Below are positions 5,755-7,131 of a DNA stretch of 7,131 bases, one piece after another; position 1 is the first letter of the stretch, and the number at the start of each line of letters is the position of its first letter. The notes under the pieces are model-generated. The model did no database searches, was not told the DNA's origin, and saw nothing but the letters and a program-made list of their open reading frames with translations. This DNA is from Pseudomonadota bacterium (GTDB lineage: Bacteria > Myxococcota_A > Polyangia > Polyangiales > Polyangiaceae). A program made the position numbers and the translations under genes. The DNA is taken from NCBI GenBank assembly GCA_023411445.1, contig JAEYOT010000735.1:1-7131 (forward strand). The letters are read 5' to 3'.

Positions 5755-6437
5755 GCGAGCTTTCGGCAGAAGCGCGGCAACGATTGGCGGAGTGCCTGGC
5801 CACCGCCCTACAAGCGGCGACGGACGCGGATCGCGCCGCGGAGCAGGCCCGCGCGCAAGCCGGTCGACAGGCTTCGGAGCTGGAAGCGCTGCTGGAAGGC
5901 GGCGAGCGCCTGGCCCTGCGCGCACGCGACCTGCGCGGCGGCGTGCAGGAGCTGCGCGACGCGCTCGAGCGCGGCCGGCTCTCCACGCTCAACGCCGCCC
6001 TGGAAGGCGCGAGGCTGGGCGAGGTGGCGGGCAAGGCGCTGGTCGCCATGACGGAAGACGTGCGGAGCGCCCTGGGCCGCAGCACGGACTTGTTGGACGA
6101 GCACGCCGCGCACGTGGCCGAGCTGGAGCGCGAGCGAGAGCGGCTGGTGCTGGCGCTCGGCCCGCTCTCGGACGCGGCCCGTGCCGTAGAGAACGAGGTG
6201 GCGCGAGCCGCCGAGCGTAGCCGCTTACAACGTGAGGCGCTGAGCGAGCTGGCCCAGGAGCTGCGCCAGCGCCTGGGCGTGGATCCGGAGCTGGGCGGCC
6301 TGCTCGCCCGCGCGACGCGCGAAGCCGCGGAGCTGCTCGACACGTTGGCAGCGCTCTCGGCGCGCGGCGCCGGCGCTGAAGCCGAGCAACTACGAGCGCG
6401 CGTGGCGGCGCTGGCCAAACCCGTGGACGGCAAGTGA
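5751..6437 (+). CDS. Small soluble chemoreceptor-like (MCP signalling-tip) protein
   Basis: This 228-residue, strongly helical protein has no signal peptide, membrane segment, HAMP or sensor domain. Residues 80-106 match the chemoreceptor hairpin tip: L-N-A-A-L-E-G-A-R-L-G-E then a helix containing E-D-V-R. Aligned to E. coli Tsr as I recall its numbering, Asn81, Glu85, Arg88 and Glu91 fall at Asn381, Glu385, Arg388 and Glu391, whereas the usual I-A-x-Q-T-N run before the tip is replaced (residues 70-79) and G-R-G-F becomes A-G-K-A. Flanking heptad-rich helices (about 5-75 and 105-225) would form the antiparallel coiled-coil arms, shorter than in most receptors. In such systems this tip binds CheW and CheA and forms trimers of dimers. 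Signal input must come from elsewhere, perhaps a partner protein or the C-terminal region. No methylation-site consensus was recognised. GGAGA at 5739-5743, inside the end of the cheW-like gene, is the ribosome binding site, and both ends overlap neighbours by 4 bases. Confidence 0.8.
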   Translation: MSELSAEARQRLAECLATALQAATDADRAAEQARAQAGRQASELEALLEGGERLALRARDLRGGVQELRDALERGRLSTLNAALEGARLGEVAGKALVAMTEDVRSALGRSTDLLDEHAAHVAELERERERLVLALGPLSDAARAVENEVARAAERSRLQREALSELAQELRQRLGVDPELGGLLARATREAAELLDTLAALSARGAGAEAEQLRARVAALAKPVDGK

Positions 6438-7131
6438 CCAAGCTCGACCCGCTGCTGGCCGGCGAGGTCGCCAAGCGCTTGCCGGTGCTGGCCGGACGCG
6501 CCGACGTGATGGACGTGCGAGCAGCGCTCCACTCCTTGAAGGGCTCGTTCGCGCTCGCCGGCTACCCGGATCTGGCGCTGGTCGTCGGCCAGCACGCCCA
6601 GCGTATCCGCGACGGGGATCCCGGCGCCCTGCCGCAAGTGCGCGAGCTCTTGCTCCGCGTGCACGAGCGGCTGCTGCGCGGCCAGCCCGCGTCCACCACC
6701 ACCTTCCCTGAGCCGCCGCAGGGCTTGACCGCGTCGCGCGTGGACGAGCGTTACCTCCCTGAATACCACGTCACGATGCGGGATCGGCTGGGAGAGCTCG
6801 ACGCGGTGCTGTCCTCCACCGAGCGTTCGCTGGAGGGGATCGAGATCGCCAAGCGCGCCGTGCATGCGATGAAAGGCGCTGCCGCCTCCGTCGGCGACGA
6901 CGTCACCGCCTGGTACTGTCACGGGCTCGAGTCGCGCCTGCGCTCGGTCCCGCGCGAGGAGCTGTCCGCGGCGGCAGCTGTCGTGGAGTTGGCTCGTCAC
7001 CGCGCCATGATCGCGCTGTTGTTGGAAGACGGCGGGCGCGGCATCGCCACGCTGCGCCGCCTGCACAGCGGCGCTCCGCTGATGACCGCGAGGCCTGCGG
7101 AGCCGGCGCCCGCGCGAGCGCGCCCCAAGAG
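6434..7131 (+). CDS. CheA-like histidine kinase, N-terminal part with two HPt-like domains
   Basis: A GTG at 6434 overlaps the preceding TGA (GTGA), and the frame stays open to the right edge: 232 complete codons, so the gene is 3'-truncated. Residues 1-85 contain an HPt-type motif H33-S-L-K-G-S followed by a helix; residues 103-215 contain a second, H144-A-M-K-G-A. Each histidine sits in the H-x-[LM]-K-G context of phosphotransfer helices. A threonine/proline-rich linker (85-97) separates them. The sequence after residue 215 becomes proline/alanine-rich, typical of a P1-to-kinase linker. No dimerisation, ATPase or CheW-like regulatory domain is reached before the window ends, so calling it a kinase rests on gene context. 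It could also be a stand-alone phosphotransfer protein. A kinase P1 domain would accept phosphate on one of these histidines and pass it to the receiver of the operon's first gene. Confidence 0.78.
   Translation, partial: MTKLDPLLAGEVAKRLPVLAGRADVMDVRAALHSLKGSFALAGYPDLALVVGQHAQRIRDGDPGALPQVRELLLRVHERLLRGQPASTTTFPEPPQGLTASRVDERYLPEYHVTMRDRLGELDAVLSSTERSLEGIEIAKRAVHAMKGAAASVGDDVTAWYCHGLESRLRSVPREELSAAAAVVELARHRAMIALLLEDGGRGIATLRRLHSGAPLMTARPAEPAPARARPK

Noticed and set aside
5567..7066. Long minus-strand frame opposite the CheW, MCP and CheA genes
   Set aside because: The plus-strand frames show clear chemosensory motifs and ATGA/GTGA couplings. The antisense frame is repetitive Ser/Ala/Arg.

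Overview
The window is GC-rich DNA with dense, mostly co-directional genes. It looks like a chromosomal fragment from a deltaproteobacterial or myxobacterial lineage (Myxococcota, perhaps Polyangia). That placement is inferred from the base composition, the style of the aspartyl-tRNA synthetase, the PD40-type repeat protein, and a response regulator with a DUF4388/PATAN domain next to chemosensory genes. No similarity search was possible.

Layout. Bases 1-595 hold the start of a minus-strand multi-pass membrane protein that runs off the left edge. A divergent 145-bp spacer follows, with a plausible promoter and a clear ribosome binding site for aspS. Positions 741-2636 encode a bacterial-type aspartyl-tRNA synthetase, aspS. 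Its reading frame is broken by one in-frame TAA at 1785-1787, with no change of frame, inside the GAD insertion domain. Sixteen bases later, and probably in the same transcript, comes a 227-residue protein (2653-3336) with a helical N-terminus and a DUF2325-like C-terminal domain. A short PD40/beta-propeller-like protein (3393-3833) follows. Its upstream sequence carries a signal-peptide-like stretch in a different frame, so this gene may be frameshifted.

From 3935 to the right edge runs a compact chemosensory operon. In order it encodes a CheY-type receiver fused to a DUF4388/PATAN module, a CheW-like adaptor, a small soluble protein with a chemoreceptor-type hairpin tip, and a CheA-like protein beginning with two HPt-like domains (cut by the window edge). 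The last three genes overlap by 4 bases at each junction, which suggests translational coupling. By analogy with Che systems, the soluble receptor and CheW would organise CheA, and a CheA HPt histidine would phosphorylate the receiver of the PATAN protein. The gene order resembles that of the cyanobacterial pix/pil chemotaxis operons. No sensor domain, CheR or CheB lies in the window, so the input signal and adaptation mechanism are unknown.

The points most worth following up are the nonsense codon in an essential synthetase gene, the unusual active-site-loop residues in that synthetase, and the minimal, apparently cytoplasmic chemosensory array.
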